Notes: generated by a model from the letters alone, not told the origin. 64,000 nt of DNA from Cephalotrichum gorgonifer (GCA_900312665.1 ONZQ02000009.1:1412744-1476743), one strand, 5' to 3'; numbered from the stretch's first letter, positions 42,910 through 54,729 are shown. Translations and numbers: made by a program.

Positions 42910-45900
42910 CTATGGCAGGTATCTCCCAGGCTGGGAACTTGTCAGCTCGCCATTCTCCTTCGCCAGAGCGGAATACTTCAGGGGAGAACGTCTCTCTCCG
43001 AGCATTTTATATGCGGCGGCAAGCCATTCCTCATTCTGAACTCGGATAGGATGGCCCTCATACAGCGCCGTCTTCGAAACCCGCGCCACGTGCTCGAAAA
43101 TCTTGATTGCCTCTTCCAGCCGCCCGTCGGCAGCATAGACGCTGGCAAGTCCGTACTCGGCACTGAGTCGGTCGGGATGGCTTTCAGCGAGAGCTGCCCG
43201 GACTCGCACCACGCGCTCCAAGATCGGAAGTGCCCGCTCTCTTTGCCCGTCGGCGATATAGGCACTCGCAAGCCAGCCCTCGATACAGAGTTTCTGGTAG
43301 TTGTCATCCTTGGATGCTGCATGGGCTCGCACTACATGTTCCAACATCTGAACAGCCTCCCTTGTCTGGCCGTTGGCAAGATACGCTTTCGCTAGTTCAT
43401 GCTGGGTATTGAGTCGATCAGGGTGGTTGTCCTCGAGAGCTTCTTGGGCCTCTGCGACGTCCTCAAATATCTGGACTGCTTCCTGCGGCTTCCTATCGTC
43501 GGCGTAGACACGAGCGAGTTCGTGCTGGGTATGGAATCGGGTAGGGTTGCTTTCGTCAAGCGCTTTCTGGCTTCGTGCCAAGTGCTCGAATATCCGGACC
43601 GCCCGCTGCAATGTCTTGGCGCTGTTGGAGTAGATACAGGCAACTGAGTACTGCGCAAGTTCCTTGTGTCTCCCTCCGCCCAGTGAGATTATGTGCTCGA
43701 ATATTGGAATAGCCTCGTCCGGTCGCCCATCGGAGTGGTATGCATCGCCAAGCCGTTGCAGAGTGTCGATTCGGTCAGGGTCCTGTTGCTCGAGTTTTAT
43801 CTCGGCCATCGCTTTTCGCTCCAATATTCGAATGGCTTCCTTCGTTCTCCCCATCCAGCACATATTTGCAGCCGCTAATTTGTCAAGGCCACCAGCCGCC
43901 CATTCTGCGCTCTCCAGGCCTACGCCCATCTGCCGGCCCAACCAGTCGAGAAGATCCTGTACTTCCTGATCCCTCCGCAAGTTTTGCAACGCCCAGCCGC
44001 ACGATACAAGAATTTGTATTATCCTCCTGGACGGCTTTCCTTGTCGCTGGAGCCCTAATCGTACGGACTGGAGATGGGGGGGTATACGGCCGCGGTATGC
44101 TCGCCACTCGGGTATCCGATACTGAGACAAGGCAGCGAGGCAGCCGGCCACTGTCATAGAGCAGCCCTCGACCGTTCGAGCCTGTCGAATGACGAGCCAA
44201 CGATGGGCTAGTGGATGCATGGATACAGTAGCCACACCTCTCTCATTACCCATCTGGACCAGAGCTAGAGACTGGAGTTGGTTCAGCGCCCTGAAGAGGC
44301 GGAACGAGTCCCACAGCTCGTCGCTTGCTCCGATAAGGAGCGGTAGCTGTGAGACGTGCCACCCGGTCAGGCTGCTGAGAGTCCCCTCTTCTTCGCCGAG
44401 CTGTTGGGCCGTTTTAGAACCGGTCCATGCGTCCTCGAAGAGATCTAGGGGAACGCCCTGGTAGTGAAGTGCCGAGAGGATCCCGAGGAGGGCGAGTGCA
44501 TCCTCGGTCTCCTCGGTCTGGGAACCTTCCAGGACCTGTGCAGAGGATTCAAAAGTTGCATAGACGTTGCAGTATCTCGACCGTGCCTGTCGAGGACTGA
44601 ATTTGAGCAGACGTTCGCACTGCTGCTGGTAGACCTTTGGGAACTGCTCCAACTTGCAGTAGCCTTGTGCAACGTACGCCCCTGCCTGCAGAACAGCTAG
44701 CGTGTGCGAGTTCAGCTCCTCCAGAACTTGTTTCGCGATAGGTGTGCTTTCCAAGTGCTTGACTTCGGGTATCCTTGCTGATCGGAGGAGAAGTTTGATG
44801 CAGTCTTCTTCACCAATGGATCCAAGGGCCTCGACACCCGATGATGCGTATCTTTCGCTCTCGGGGTCTCGTGATGTCATGAGGACAGCACCGCGGGTGC
44901 CGGATGGGAAGTACGCCTCGTAGTCTGTCTCTGGGTCATCGGCGTTGTCCAGTATGAGGAGCCAGTCATTCTCGGCGGGGGCGTTAGAGAGCTGGTGGCG
45001 CGCATCGTCGATACTCGTTCCCGGACAGCCGAGCATCTGTAGGATTTTGAGGAATCCCATGGTAGCTGTTGCCTCGCTGCTAACATCCACCCAGAAAACA
45101 CCCCAGAACCTGTTGGGATTAGCGGACTGTGCCCAGAAGTAACACATAGGCGAGACGTACGAATCTCGTAGCCGGTTAGCGATGGCCAAGCACACCTCGC
45201 TCTTTCCCTGGCCGCCCATCCCAGTGATGACGAATCGCCTCTGCTGGTCTCCATTCGTCTTATTCTCTCTCGATATCGCTTTCTGAATTGTCCTGAGGAT
45301 ATCCTCACGGCCAGCAAATAAGGGGTTGACGGACCGGGGAACGAGCCAGTGGGTGTTTACCGCTATTACCAGTTAGCTCTATCTCTTCAAAGCCTCGAAC
45401 TTCCGCTACCTACGCTCAAGTTGTATAGCTCTCTCGATCTCCGATGAAATGGTCTCGAGGACCAGCTTACAGATAGGGGTGTCTGGAGATTCGAATTTGC
45501 AGAGGGAACTGTGATCTGCCGGTAGAGCGATCTGTTTCTCTCGACTTTCGGGAAGGTTAAGTGTCGCAGACCTCTTATCGACAATCTGTATGTGAAAATT
45601 AGTGCTGACAATTCTATAGGTTATTCGTATTACGTACGAGACCCAGCTTCCCGTACGACTCTGACTCGAAGAAGCTGACAACCAGACACCTGTCGTACAG
45701 GTGCCGAGATTGCTCGAACCTCCGTGTTGCCACGTCCGAATCCTTTTGGAGTGCTCTAAGAAGGTCATTCCCCGGTTTACGGAGCCCTGCCCTGACAATT
45801 TTGGCTACTACCTCACCGATGGTGGCGTAGTTGCCGCCCTGGTGAGGGGTCGCGAAGAAGACGAGCAGCCGCGCAGCGTCGGAGATGGCTTTAAAGGACC

Positions 45901-46455
45901 TGTTGAGTAACGCCTCGACGAGTGCCTGTATGCGTTAGCCGCGGGGGAGTAGATGGGTAGAGTGAACTAGAACTGAAAGGTACCTCTTTAACAACGAGTC
46001 CTCCAAGGCTGTGACAGATAAAAATGAGTGGTCGCTGAGGTGCCTCCTGAAGAATGGTCCGGTTAGCATCGTTTCAACCCTAGGATTTATACGGTCATAA
46101 CTCGCCTTTCGTTCTATGGCAAGCCATCGCAGAAACATTTTGGCGCGGTCATCGAGACCTAGTGCCGCAGCGCCTATACCTGGCCTGGAGTTGTACTCGT
46201 ACAGCATCACTCGTACTGGCCTTTGTACATGGCTTGGGAGGAAATCCCTGAGCCAGAGGCTCTCGCCACTGGTCCACGTTTTCCACGCGTGGTCGAGCGA
46301 GTTCTTGAAGTTGAGTCCATGGACAGCGACGATACTGGAGAGAGTTATTAGCAGTGACATGGGGTTATAGCACAAGGGACGTAGACCAAGGGGACGCACT
46401 CGATCTCTGGTGGATCGTCACTGGTGTAGATGGTATGAAGTCTTTCCTGTCCCAT
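42910..46455 (-). CDS. NLR protein: SesB-like alpha/beta hydrolase - NB-ARC - TPR
   Basis: A fungal NLR with an enzymatic N-terminus. Six exons (46455-46400, 46334-46106, 46046-45984, 45925-45638, 45585-45414, 45362-42910) give 1086 residues. The N-terminal hydrolase shows DIVAVHGLN, CHSLGGLVVKEAL with the nucleophile Ser, and FFATPHQGG, followed by the IALPADHSSLCKF stretch common in SesB-like proteins. NB-ARC has FVITGMGGQGKSEV (P-loop), WLLILDNADDPE (Walker B) and HTLAVLQAGAYVAQG. The last 350 residues are tandem TPRs of about 42 residues (HPDRL...LA..Y...GR..EA..IFE). The second intron (46047-46105) starts GCGAGT, a non-canonical GC-AG pair; a GT alternative breaks the frame. The frame stays open about 30 codons upstream of the chosen ATG, so a further 5' exon is possible. 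This class is implicated in heterokaryon incompatibility and non-self response. Confidence 0.87.
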
Positions 46456-47759
46456 TCTCAAACCGATAAACCACTCTGGATCTCGGTCAAGCACAAAAGT
46501 CTTTACAAACGAACGGCCATGGTGAGAGGGATTCCATATCTGCCTCGAGGGCCTTCTCTAAGCCCCGCTCTCAAAATAAATAAAGTAGCCTGGAACCTGG
46601 GCGCTTAATGATACGCGGCCATTAGCCACAGCATCGGAAAGATGCTCCTACGAAGCCGAAGCAAATGATTGGTGAATGATATCCAAGCAATACCGCCCTG
46701 CCCACTAAAAAAATACCACTACCGCGGTTCATGTGTTTCGTTTAGCGCCCTTTGGCACGGAGTAAATGTTCAGCCAAGTCGAGGCAGAGGAATAGGTGAA
46801 GCGGAATAATACACCCCACACCCAGATCGTGGCCTATAACCCCCACTATGTCCTGGGTTACATTAAATATTCTGTGATTCACCCACAACTCCAGGTTCCG
46901 TTGAGCGAGGATTAAATCGTATGGATGACCCTATATACTAGTAGCTGGTGCCATACTTCTGGGCTAATATTGTGATGTGTACCGAGTGTGCGTTGTTTTC
47001 GACATTCGCCCCTGGTAGATCAAGCTAACTCGCGCCTTGGGTCATATCAAACGTCTCCAAACCTCCAATTTTATACAACTGATGAGAATAGGATTTGGGC
47101 CAGGCAGTGTCCCTTAGGAAAGCTGTAAGCTGCGATTTCCACAGTACTAGTATGTCTTCCGGATCGTACGGGCGTAGACCCCGAAGAGCTCACTATAGAG
47201 ACGCCGATCTAGGGCCGAGAACTTGTTCATCCCGACCTAGGACCAAGAGTTTGTTCATCCAGACCTAGGGTCGAAACCTGTTCATCCAGAGGTAAGACCG
47301 AAGCTTGTTCACACCTTGTTGCCGAAAGCAGCGTCACCCCGATCTATCCAAACTTATTCATTCCGAGGACAAGCACAGATACGGGTTCCGTCATGAAATT
47401 TTCATCCCGAGATGATTGGATGATTGGCAACATGTTGTCCTCTAACCTAGTGCCCAAGGTTGGCGATGACAGGATACATGCCTCCCCTACATCTCTGACC
47501 CGGGAAAATGACGCCCTGTCACTGGCCCGGACGCGAGCCATTTTGTCACAATGAGTTCGCAGCAAAGTTTGGCATTGTCATCACAGGCCCACGTCGAAAT
47601 TCTTCTGAGTTTGTATATATGGGGATGCCAGCAGTGAAGTTTTATACTGTACATTTTCTCATAGGCTGTCCACCGACGCAGACTACAATCTCAGATCAGA
47701 ACAACCTTCTCTCATCACTTGTAATGGCCCCGAAAGACGGAGCTCGTTTCGGTCGACCA
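46456..47759. other. Gene-free region with 28-bp tandem repeats
   Basis: 1.3 kb between the NLR and the GMC relic. Apart from the repeat array at 47211 it is AT-richer, and no open frame is convincing. Confidence 0.55.
47211..47322 (+). repeat. Imperfect 28-bp tandem repeat, about four units
   Basis: Units start near 47211, 47239, 47267 and 47295 and share AGG(G/A)CC.AGA followed by TTGTTCATCC.GA. Identity drops in the fourth unit. There are no spacers, so it is a minisatellite and not a CRISPR array. Confidence 0.75.
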
Positions 47760-49146
47760 AATTACCACTCCTTCCTCTGCAATATCCCTCCGCGGCAGCG
47801 AACACCACTGGGCTTACAAGAGCACCCTGGTCAGGCGCGATGAATACAAGCGTATCGAGAAGCCAAACACGCGTGGTAAGGCTCTCGGCGGTAGCTCTTC
47901 CCTGAACTGCTTCACCTGGGTTCCCGGCTGCAAGCCTACCTTCGACAGCTAGGCGGAGTTTGGTGGTGACGAATGGACGTGGGACCCGCTCGTCTACTAC
48001 CTCCGCAAGAGCGCCAGCTACCATGATGACCCCGGCCGGTATGACAAGGACCTCCAGAAGATTGGCCCTGGGGGTCCTCTTCCCATCTCTCACGCCGAGC
48101 TCGTCGAGGACCTTGCCCCCTTCCGTGAGCGTATTCAGTAGGCCTGGCTTTCCAGAGGTCACAAGCTCAATGAGAAGATCTAAGAAGGGGAAATGAGCGG
48201 TCTTACACACTGCTGCGACCCCATCTACCATGGCAAGCGCACTGGTTCTTGGCTCTTTGTCAAGGACAAGCTGAATGTTACCATCCTCCCTAAGGTGGTC
48301 TCCAAGCAGCTGATTGTCGACCAGGCCAGAAGGAGACAAAGGGTGTCACTGTCATCACCGATTCGGCCGAGCAGCTCAGCTTTTATTCTACCCGCAAGGT
48401 TATCGTCGCTCAGGGTGTCTTCGAGACCCCGAAGCTTCTTATGCTCTCCGACATCGGCCCGAAGGACCAGCTGTCCAGCCACGGTATCAAGACCCTAGTG
48501 GATCACCCCGGTGTCCCATTTGTCCTCCGGCTGAAGGATGGGTACACATGGACGATGTCCTCTTGCGTCCTGGCACAAGGAACGCCGCCGCCGTGGCGCG
48601 GTACAAGAAAAACCAGCACCGGCCCAGTGGGGTCTGGACTCCTGGCGTTGGTCGGATTCCCCCGTATCGACGACTACCTTGAGGACAAGTCGTGCATGGA
48701 GCGTAAGCCCGCAAACCGTGGAAGGACCCATTCTCCCCCGAGGGCCAGCCGCACTTCGAGCTCGGCTTCGTCTCCATGTTCAGCAGCGCCTTCCAATGGC
48801 ACTACCATACGCCGAAGAAAGGGGACCACGTGACCGTTGTCGTGGACCTTGTTCGCCCCGTGTCTCCAAGTACCCCTGGGAGATGTCTCTCGAGAGTGAC
48901 GGGGAGTTGCACCGCGCCGTCCTGGATCGCTGCCAGACGGCGTTCCACCCTACCGGTACCGCCCGCCTGGCCAAGATCATTGACCAGGGTGTCATCCACC
49001 CTCAGCTCAGGGTTCATGGCATCAAGAGCCTGCGCGTCGTGGACGCTTCAATTATTCCCGTCATCCCGGACTGCCGCATCCAGAACTCCGTTTTCATGAT
49101 CGGAGATATGATTAAGGCTGCTCACAGGGACCTGTATAAGGCTTAG
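47760..49146 (+). pseudogene. Decayed GMC oxidoreductase (AA3, aryl-alcohol/glucose oxidase-like)
   Basis: Recognisable GMC blocks lie scattered over three frames. RGKALGGSSSLN and WTWDPLVYYLRKSA are in one frame, VTVITDS and AQGVFETPKLLMLSDIGPK in a second, and AAAVARYKKN and HYHTPKKGDHV in a third. FHPTGTARLAKI and LRVVDASIIPVIPDCRIQNS come at the C-terminus. In the first frame there are stops at 47950 (TAG), 48139 (TAG) and 48181 (TAA). At least four frame changes follow (about 48325, 48545, 48615 and between 48690 and 48900). The FAD-binding N-terminus is missing. The protein would have been an FAD-dependent alcohol or sugar oxidase. Clustered indels could partly be sequencing error, but the three stops and the missing start argue for true decay. 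Confidence 0.88.
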
Positions 49147-49691
49147 AGGGGACATCAGTCAGGATCTAAGTAGATTAATTTTAGAAACGGGCATAGCATT
49201 TAAACGCTATATGGTTGCCTTCTCTGCCACATGCTCACGACATAGCAGACTCGGAGAGTTTAAGTGCTCAAGAACCTAGCCTGGTGAGCCTGCATATGGT
49301 GGCTGCAGGTGGACGTGGGGCTGGCACGTGAGCTGACGTAATGGTACAGGAACAGCTCCGCATGCCATCCACGCTTGCCTCGGGATCCTGCCGCATATCT
49401 CACGCTAACGAACGCGCGTTCTCAAACAAGCTTCGCGCACCATCGAATACGCCAAATAACCCCCGTCAGGACGGCAGGCTCTTTATACCCCCTCGAATAA
49501 TTACCTCCCCTCCCCGCCAAACGATGTTATAGAACCCCGAAAGCGCGTCTCGACCTCTCCAGCTCCACTCCGACCGGCCGACCAGTCCTCATTTCCCCCC
49601 GCTCCCCCTCCTTCCCCCCCCGGCCATCGCGAAACCAGTAACCAAAGCGCCGAACCGAACCAACGGAGCTTGGGAAGCTACTGAAAGCAAA
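49147..49691. promoter_or_regulatory. Upstream region of the membrane-protein gene
   Basis: This is the 3' flank of the relic and then a C/CT-rich promoter with long pyrimidine tracts at about 49550-49625, just before the start codon. No gene was recognised. Confidence 0.5.
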
Positions 49692-50542
49692 ATGGACTTC
49701 GCACCCTACCAGTCCTCACCCCCCGAGACGACCCGCTCCCCGCCCCCGACCTCGTCCCCCCGCACATCGGCCGACTACCGCTCCTGGTCGCCCTTCCAGC
49801 AGCCCAGCCCGCCGCCGCTGCAGCACCCGCAGCCGCAGCGGAGCTGGCAGCCTTCCATTCCCGGGGCGTTCCCCGGCGCGGACGCGGCGAGGGAGGGCGT
49901 CAGCGAGTTCGATACGAGTCTTGGGGTGAGGTTGGACTATGAGGCCGGGCTGGCGTATCTTGCGTTTCCGCCCATCGGGGCGATATTGCTTTTGATTGCG
50001 GAGAGGAATAGCGATTATGTTAGGTGGGTTGCGCCTCCTTCCCCTCTCGATTTGAAGTTATGGCATAGGAGGAAACAAGCCGAGGTTTGGAACAGTTGAA
50101 GTCGGAAGCTAGCGCGATGGAGCTCTTCTGGGATTAAACTTGCGGGCATGGAATCGGCGTGGACATCGACTCCGTATGCTGACCATCTATCGCCGAACAG
50201 GTTCCACGCGTGGCAATCAAGCCTCGTCTTTACAGCGATCCTCATCTTCCACCTCTTCATAGCCTGGTCGAGCTTCCTCAGCTGGGTCTTCTTCCTGGGC
50301 GACATGGCGCTGATGGCCTTCCTCGCGCTAAGGGCGTATCAGGATGCGGATACCCTTGATCGGTATGCTTCCCTCTTGTGTCCTTCCTCGCGCTCTACCT
50401 CTGCCTCATATCTCTGCCCCAATCCTCCCTCGATTCTCCCGCCCGGCCTCCTTTTGATCTAGAGGAGTACTGACAATGACACCACAGGTACGAGCTACCC
50501 TTCTTCGGACAGCTAGCGACTAGGTTCCTCGACGACGAGTAG
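49692..50542 (+). CDS. Small multipass membrane protein, DUF4870 / UPF0132-like (Tic20 fold)
   Basis: Three exons (49692-50023, 50201-50362, 50488-50542) give 182 residues. The first 75 or so are Pro/Ser/Gln-rich and disordered. Three hydrophobic helices follow: LAYLAFPPIGAILLLIAE, SLVFTAILIFHLFIAWSSFL and WVFFLGDMALMAFLALRAY. The loop NSDYVRFHAWQSSL is the most conserved part of this eukaryotic family and is restored exactly across the first splice. It ends ADTLDRYELPFFGQLATRFL. The function of the fungal members is unknown; the domain name is from recall of the conserved loop. Confidence 0.78.
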
Positions 50543-50949
50543 CCGAAACCCCTTCGATATATACCCCCGTCGACCGCCGACCCGCGACAGCCCTTAGATG
50601 GGCCATCCACCCACCCGCATAATATTTTCTACTTCTCACTTCTTGTCACTATACCTTTAGCTTTTTATTTTGTTCGCCTACCATGGGCAGAGCATTCGGT
50701 GGCGGCTTGTCTATTTTTTTTGAGCGGAGGGGGGCGCGTTTAATAGGAATCAAATCATGCTCTCATTACTTTATGTTTCCGTTTGTACCCTGCTCTGTGT
50801 TTCCCAGTGACTGTACATTCCTTCATCCTAGCCATCCCCTCTCGCCATCCCATGCCCATGGCGGCGCCGTGTACAATTTTTCCTTCCCACCCAAGCCCAA
50901 CTTTACCAAACTAACCGAATGGTTCGTGAAGAAACGAGCGATCCCTGCC
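50543..50949. other. Convergent 3' intergenic region
   Basis: This lies between two convergent 3' ends. It is T-rich around 50640-50720, with no gene. Confidence 0.6.
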
Positions 50950-52945
50950 TTATAGCTCATTCCTAAGGTTCCTGGCAGCCTGCTGGGCAGCCTCTGCCAG
51001 GTATCCGACCTGGCTGTAGAACCACTCCAAGGTCCCCCAGAGCCCCTCGCTCGCCTTGGCGTATGCAGTCTGGGCGGGAGACTTGGTGCCGTAGTTCCAG
51101 TAGCTGTACTGCTTGCGGGCCTCGGCGCGGAGGGCGTCGACGGTGGAGTCGTGGCGCACGGGCTAGCGGCCGTTAGCAAGCGGCTCTCACTCGGTTCGGG
51201 GCTTGGGAAAGGGGGAGTGAGAAGGGGGGTGGACTCACGACGCCACAGCTTTCGAGGTAGGCCTTCAGCTCGCTATCGGTCCAGGTCTGGAAGGCGTCCT
51301 TCTTGACTTCCTCCGTAGTCTGGGTGATGTGCTTGCTGGCGGCGTCGTACCCCTCGCCGCCGACGGCAACTATGGAGGCGTAGGCGGATTTCGCGGCGCC
51401 AACAAGCTCGTCACGAGTAGCGGTGGCCTTCTCGGCGATGGTTTTCGCAGCTATGTCTCCGTTCCTCTTGAGGAAGTTCCTAGGCGGTGTTAGTGACACA
51501 AGCGGCCGAAAAGGGTTCACAAATGGACATACTTAAGATTGGCGATGGACCAGTCGTCAAAAGTCCACCCTCCAGCGGCAACGTGAGCGTGCTTGCGGAC
51601 GAGGGCGCGGAGGTCGTCGACCTCGGAGTTCTGGGGCACGGGCTGGGGGTTTCTTGGTCAGTACAAGGAGCAGAATTGAGCTATGATGCAGGTTCGGGCA
51701 GGACAGTGGGGTGACGCACCACTCCTCGGGCATCTAGGAAGGACTTGAGCTTGCTCTGGGACCACTTCGCGGTGGCCTTATTGAAAGCGTCCTCGTACAT
51801 CAGCGCGGCGCTGTCGGTAGCCTTGGCGAACTCGTTGCCGGCCTTAGTGGTGGCGGCGCCTAGGGTCCCAGGAACATCCTCGCCGAGGACGCTGGCGCGG
51901 TGCTTCCGGACCAAGGCGCGGAGCTCGTTGAGCCTGGTCCCTTGGGGGACTGCGTGGTGGGGGTTAGAGAAATGCCAGGATGTGGGGGGTTGGGAAGGCG
52001 ATGACGTACCGGTGATGCCATTCTTATCGCAGAACTCCTTGAGGACGGACTCGGACCAGGTGTCAATGATTGAGTTGGTGACGCCTTTGTAAACGGACTG
52101 CGCGGCCTCTGAGGCGGACTTTTCTGTCTCCTGCTCCTTTAGGTACGCGAGGCGGGAGTTTCGGCGGACGGCAGAGATCAGTTGGTCGCGCTTGGTGGTC
52201 CCCAAGGCGGTCCTGGGAACCTTGAACCCGTACTTGTCAAGCCAGGCCTTCAGGTCGGAATCTGCGAAACCGTTAGCCTCCGTCAATAATAGTGGGTTTG
52301 CGAACCAGGACGCAAACCAGAGTTGCGTACCAGTCCAAGTTTCGTAGAGCCAATCTCCGGGATAAGCGGCCGTCTCGCCGGCCTTCCGGGCCGCAGACTC
52401 GTAGTTGGACCGGATATGCTTGAGCATGACGTCGCGGTTCCGCGGTTGCGGGACGGCGATTCCCCGTTTGTCGCAGAATGCTTTGAGCTCGCTATCAGAC
52501 CAGGTGTCGAACATCCAGCCCTTGACGTCCCCCCATGCATGCTGCGACTTGTCGTCCGTCTCGTACCACGTCGCCTTGACCTGAGAAATAAGGTTGTTCT
52601 TGGTGGCCTCGGTGGCTGATTCGACGTCGCGGCCCACGGACTGTAGGTAGCCGCGCAGCTGGGAGAGGTCCCAATTCTGGTAGGGGGCCACGGCGTTGGA
52701 GTCCCAGTTCTCCCGGACGAGGTCCTCGAGGTCTTTGCGGGTGGCGGGGGTAGGGTGGGGGATGTTGTGGTCGGCGAGCCAGCGCTCGAGCTCGGTCTCG
52801 TGCCATTTGTTGTAGGCTGCGGGGGAGGAGTTAGATGGAGAAGACGACAGGAAGGGTACGTTGGTCGCTTACCGGCGCTGGAGAGCCAACTTGCCGTCGC
52901 CCCTGCGGCCAGGACCGCCGTGACAAGGGCGGAGCTGAGCTTCAT
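50950..52945 (-). CDS. Multi-repeat Ish1/Msc1-like protein (stress response, nuclear envelope type)
   Basis: Seven exons (52945-52873, 52816-52331, 52261-52010, 51949-51720, 51642-51533, 51479-51239, 51162-50950) give 534 residues. A signal peptide (MKLSSALVTAVLAAGATA) starts the protein. Repeated Ish1 modules follow, each with a W..S.LK.(F/W)LD..G(I/V)..P core: WHETELERWLADHNIPHP, WSDSELKAFCDKRGIAVPQP, SDLKAWLDKYGFKVP, WSESVLKEFCDKNGIT, WSQSKLKSFLDARGVPVPQ, WSIANLKNFLKRNG and WTDSELKAYLESCGVPVR. Several introns fall inside the G(I/V).VP part of a module, suggesting exon duplication. Fission-yeast Ish1 is a stress-induced nuclear-envelope protein and budding-yeast Msc1 is its relative; here the role is inferred from the family. 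Confidence 0.88.
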
Positions 52946-54347
52946 CTTGCGCGAGCTAGGATTTCCAAAGTCGGGATGCGATCAAATTCTAGGAGGCAAA
53001 ACGTAGGTATTCGGCGGTGTATGGGATGATATCGATGATTATGTCCCGGGAAAATTATTTACAGGCGTATAATGATGATGAGAAGGGAGAGGAGAGAGCG
53101 ACATTGTGATTCTGGCTACTTTTAAGGAGCTCCTTCCCCCGGCGTGACCAAGTTTGTGCTCCCCCAGAGAAGAGCAGGAGGGAAGGAAGGTGCAATGATA
53201 ACGTCACAGACAGGTCACGAAACATGTGTTCGGGAAGTACCTTTAATATGGCGGTTATATAGAAATGGTACATGCAAGAGCTGGCGCAGCTGGAAAGCTT
53301 CATTGGCGATCGTCTCCCTGATGCAGTGCGCATGTCGTCATTGGGCCATTGGAGGGAAGGTGCGATGAGCTAATCGGTGTGTGGACCAGCTTCCGCCACG
53401 GACGGCAGTACATTGAAACAGGTACAGTGCCGGCGGGAGCCAGGGAAGTATTGACAGAGCCGAAGCAGATTCCGATTTCATCCCTAGGCTTCGAAGCAAG
53501 CTATGAAGAGGGAACCGCGAAGGGTTCAATTCCAAAATAAACTTTTGACGTCGTCACCCTCTTAGCTCTCGCTGTCATTGTGCGGTCGCTGGCCCGCGCT
53601 GTATTATTCTTATGGGACCAGAGAATACAAGAACATCGTCATCCATCATGTGCGGACGAATTCCATGCTCTCAGGTCAGTCGAAAATAAATTTGGTCTCC
53701 CATATACTCGTAATGCCGGAGAGTTAAGTGGAATGGATGAAGTTGCAGTTCCCAGTACCGCCTGTCTTGGCCCTGCCTTGAGTTATGGATGGGGTCTCGT
53801 GAGGATGATCAGTGCACCATACAAACCATATAAGCTTTGGCCTTGTTTCCCAGACAGCTGTCGGGCAGAGACGGCGAGCCCTCAGCAGAACCGATAATCG
53901 AACGCCGATACTTTAGGTAAAATGGACGACTCTGCGTTCGCCAACGAAAGCACCATCGAAACCACGTCAAACAGTCTCTCCCATGCGGAGAGCTAATAAC
54001 GCCCGAGCCGGAATCCACTACGAAACGGGGTTCACTCGGAAACGAGCAATAGTCTCCGTGTTTCCAGCCTCGCTACCTACGAGTACCCCCCGAAAGACGC
54101 AATTCGAGTTGGACCGGAAGTAGTCCCCGTGTTTCCAACATACAGGTAAACATCCATGTACGTGTAGGTTGCGCTTCGCTTCGAGTTGGATCGGGCCCAA
54201 ATGCAAGCCCGATCCATGATACGACGGACCGAAATGAGACACTTCCAATGAATGACGCGATGTTTGATGCCCCTCCTACTTCCCTCTCTGCCCCTCCTTC
54301 CTCACCCGGGGTCTACTCGTACCTTGGAAGAAGGGGTGAGGTCAGGC

Positions 54348-54626
54348 GGGAGGGTCCTCCACGGACTAACCAGAAGCGGGTCGGATAACACGCTTCCTCC
54401 TGCAGGCGTCGTAATCAACCGTGGTGAGGTTTTGGCTCTGGCCGTTTTTGACTGGCTGTCCCTTCCCCTTGAACTGGCGCCTGGGTCGCATGGGGCTTAC
54501 ACCCACACGGGCGGGTACCGATACGCTACGGGCGCTAATATTCTCTGAGCCAGAACCTTCCCCTGAGCCTCTCAAAATAGGACCACCGTTGTTCCCTGAT
54601 CTCTTGGCGTCGGGGAGGACCCTCCC
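54348..54626. repeat. 13-bp inverted repeat pair
   Basis: GGGAGGGTCCTCC at 54348-54360 is the exact reverse complement of 54614-54626. They enclose about 250 bp with no recognised gene. Flanks do not extend the match. Confidence 0.6.
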
Positions 54627-54713
54627 TCATCTCATCCCCCTCATTTATCTCACGGGGCTCTAGAGGCAACCGGTGGGCTTGGCGGTCTCTCGGATGTGAC
54701 AGGATGGGCAACG

Positions 54714-54729
54714 GAGGGAGGCCTCCCTC
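54714..54729. promoter_or_regulatory. 16-bp perfect palindrome upstream of the WW gene
   Basis: GAGGGAGGCCTCCCTC is fully self-complementary and lies about 230 bp before the WW-protein ATG. It could be a dimeric factor site or a hairpin. Confidence 0.35.

Noticed and set aside
47211..47322. Array-like repeats considered as CRISPR
   Set aside because: Eukaryotic context, units directly abut with no unique spacers, and no cas genes.
47760..49146. Intron-containing functional GMC gene
   Set aside because: Stops at 47950, 48139 and 48181 lie inside conserved blocks with no plausible splice sites around them, and the FAD-binding start is absent.
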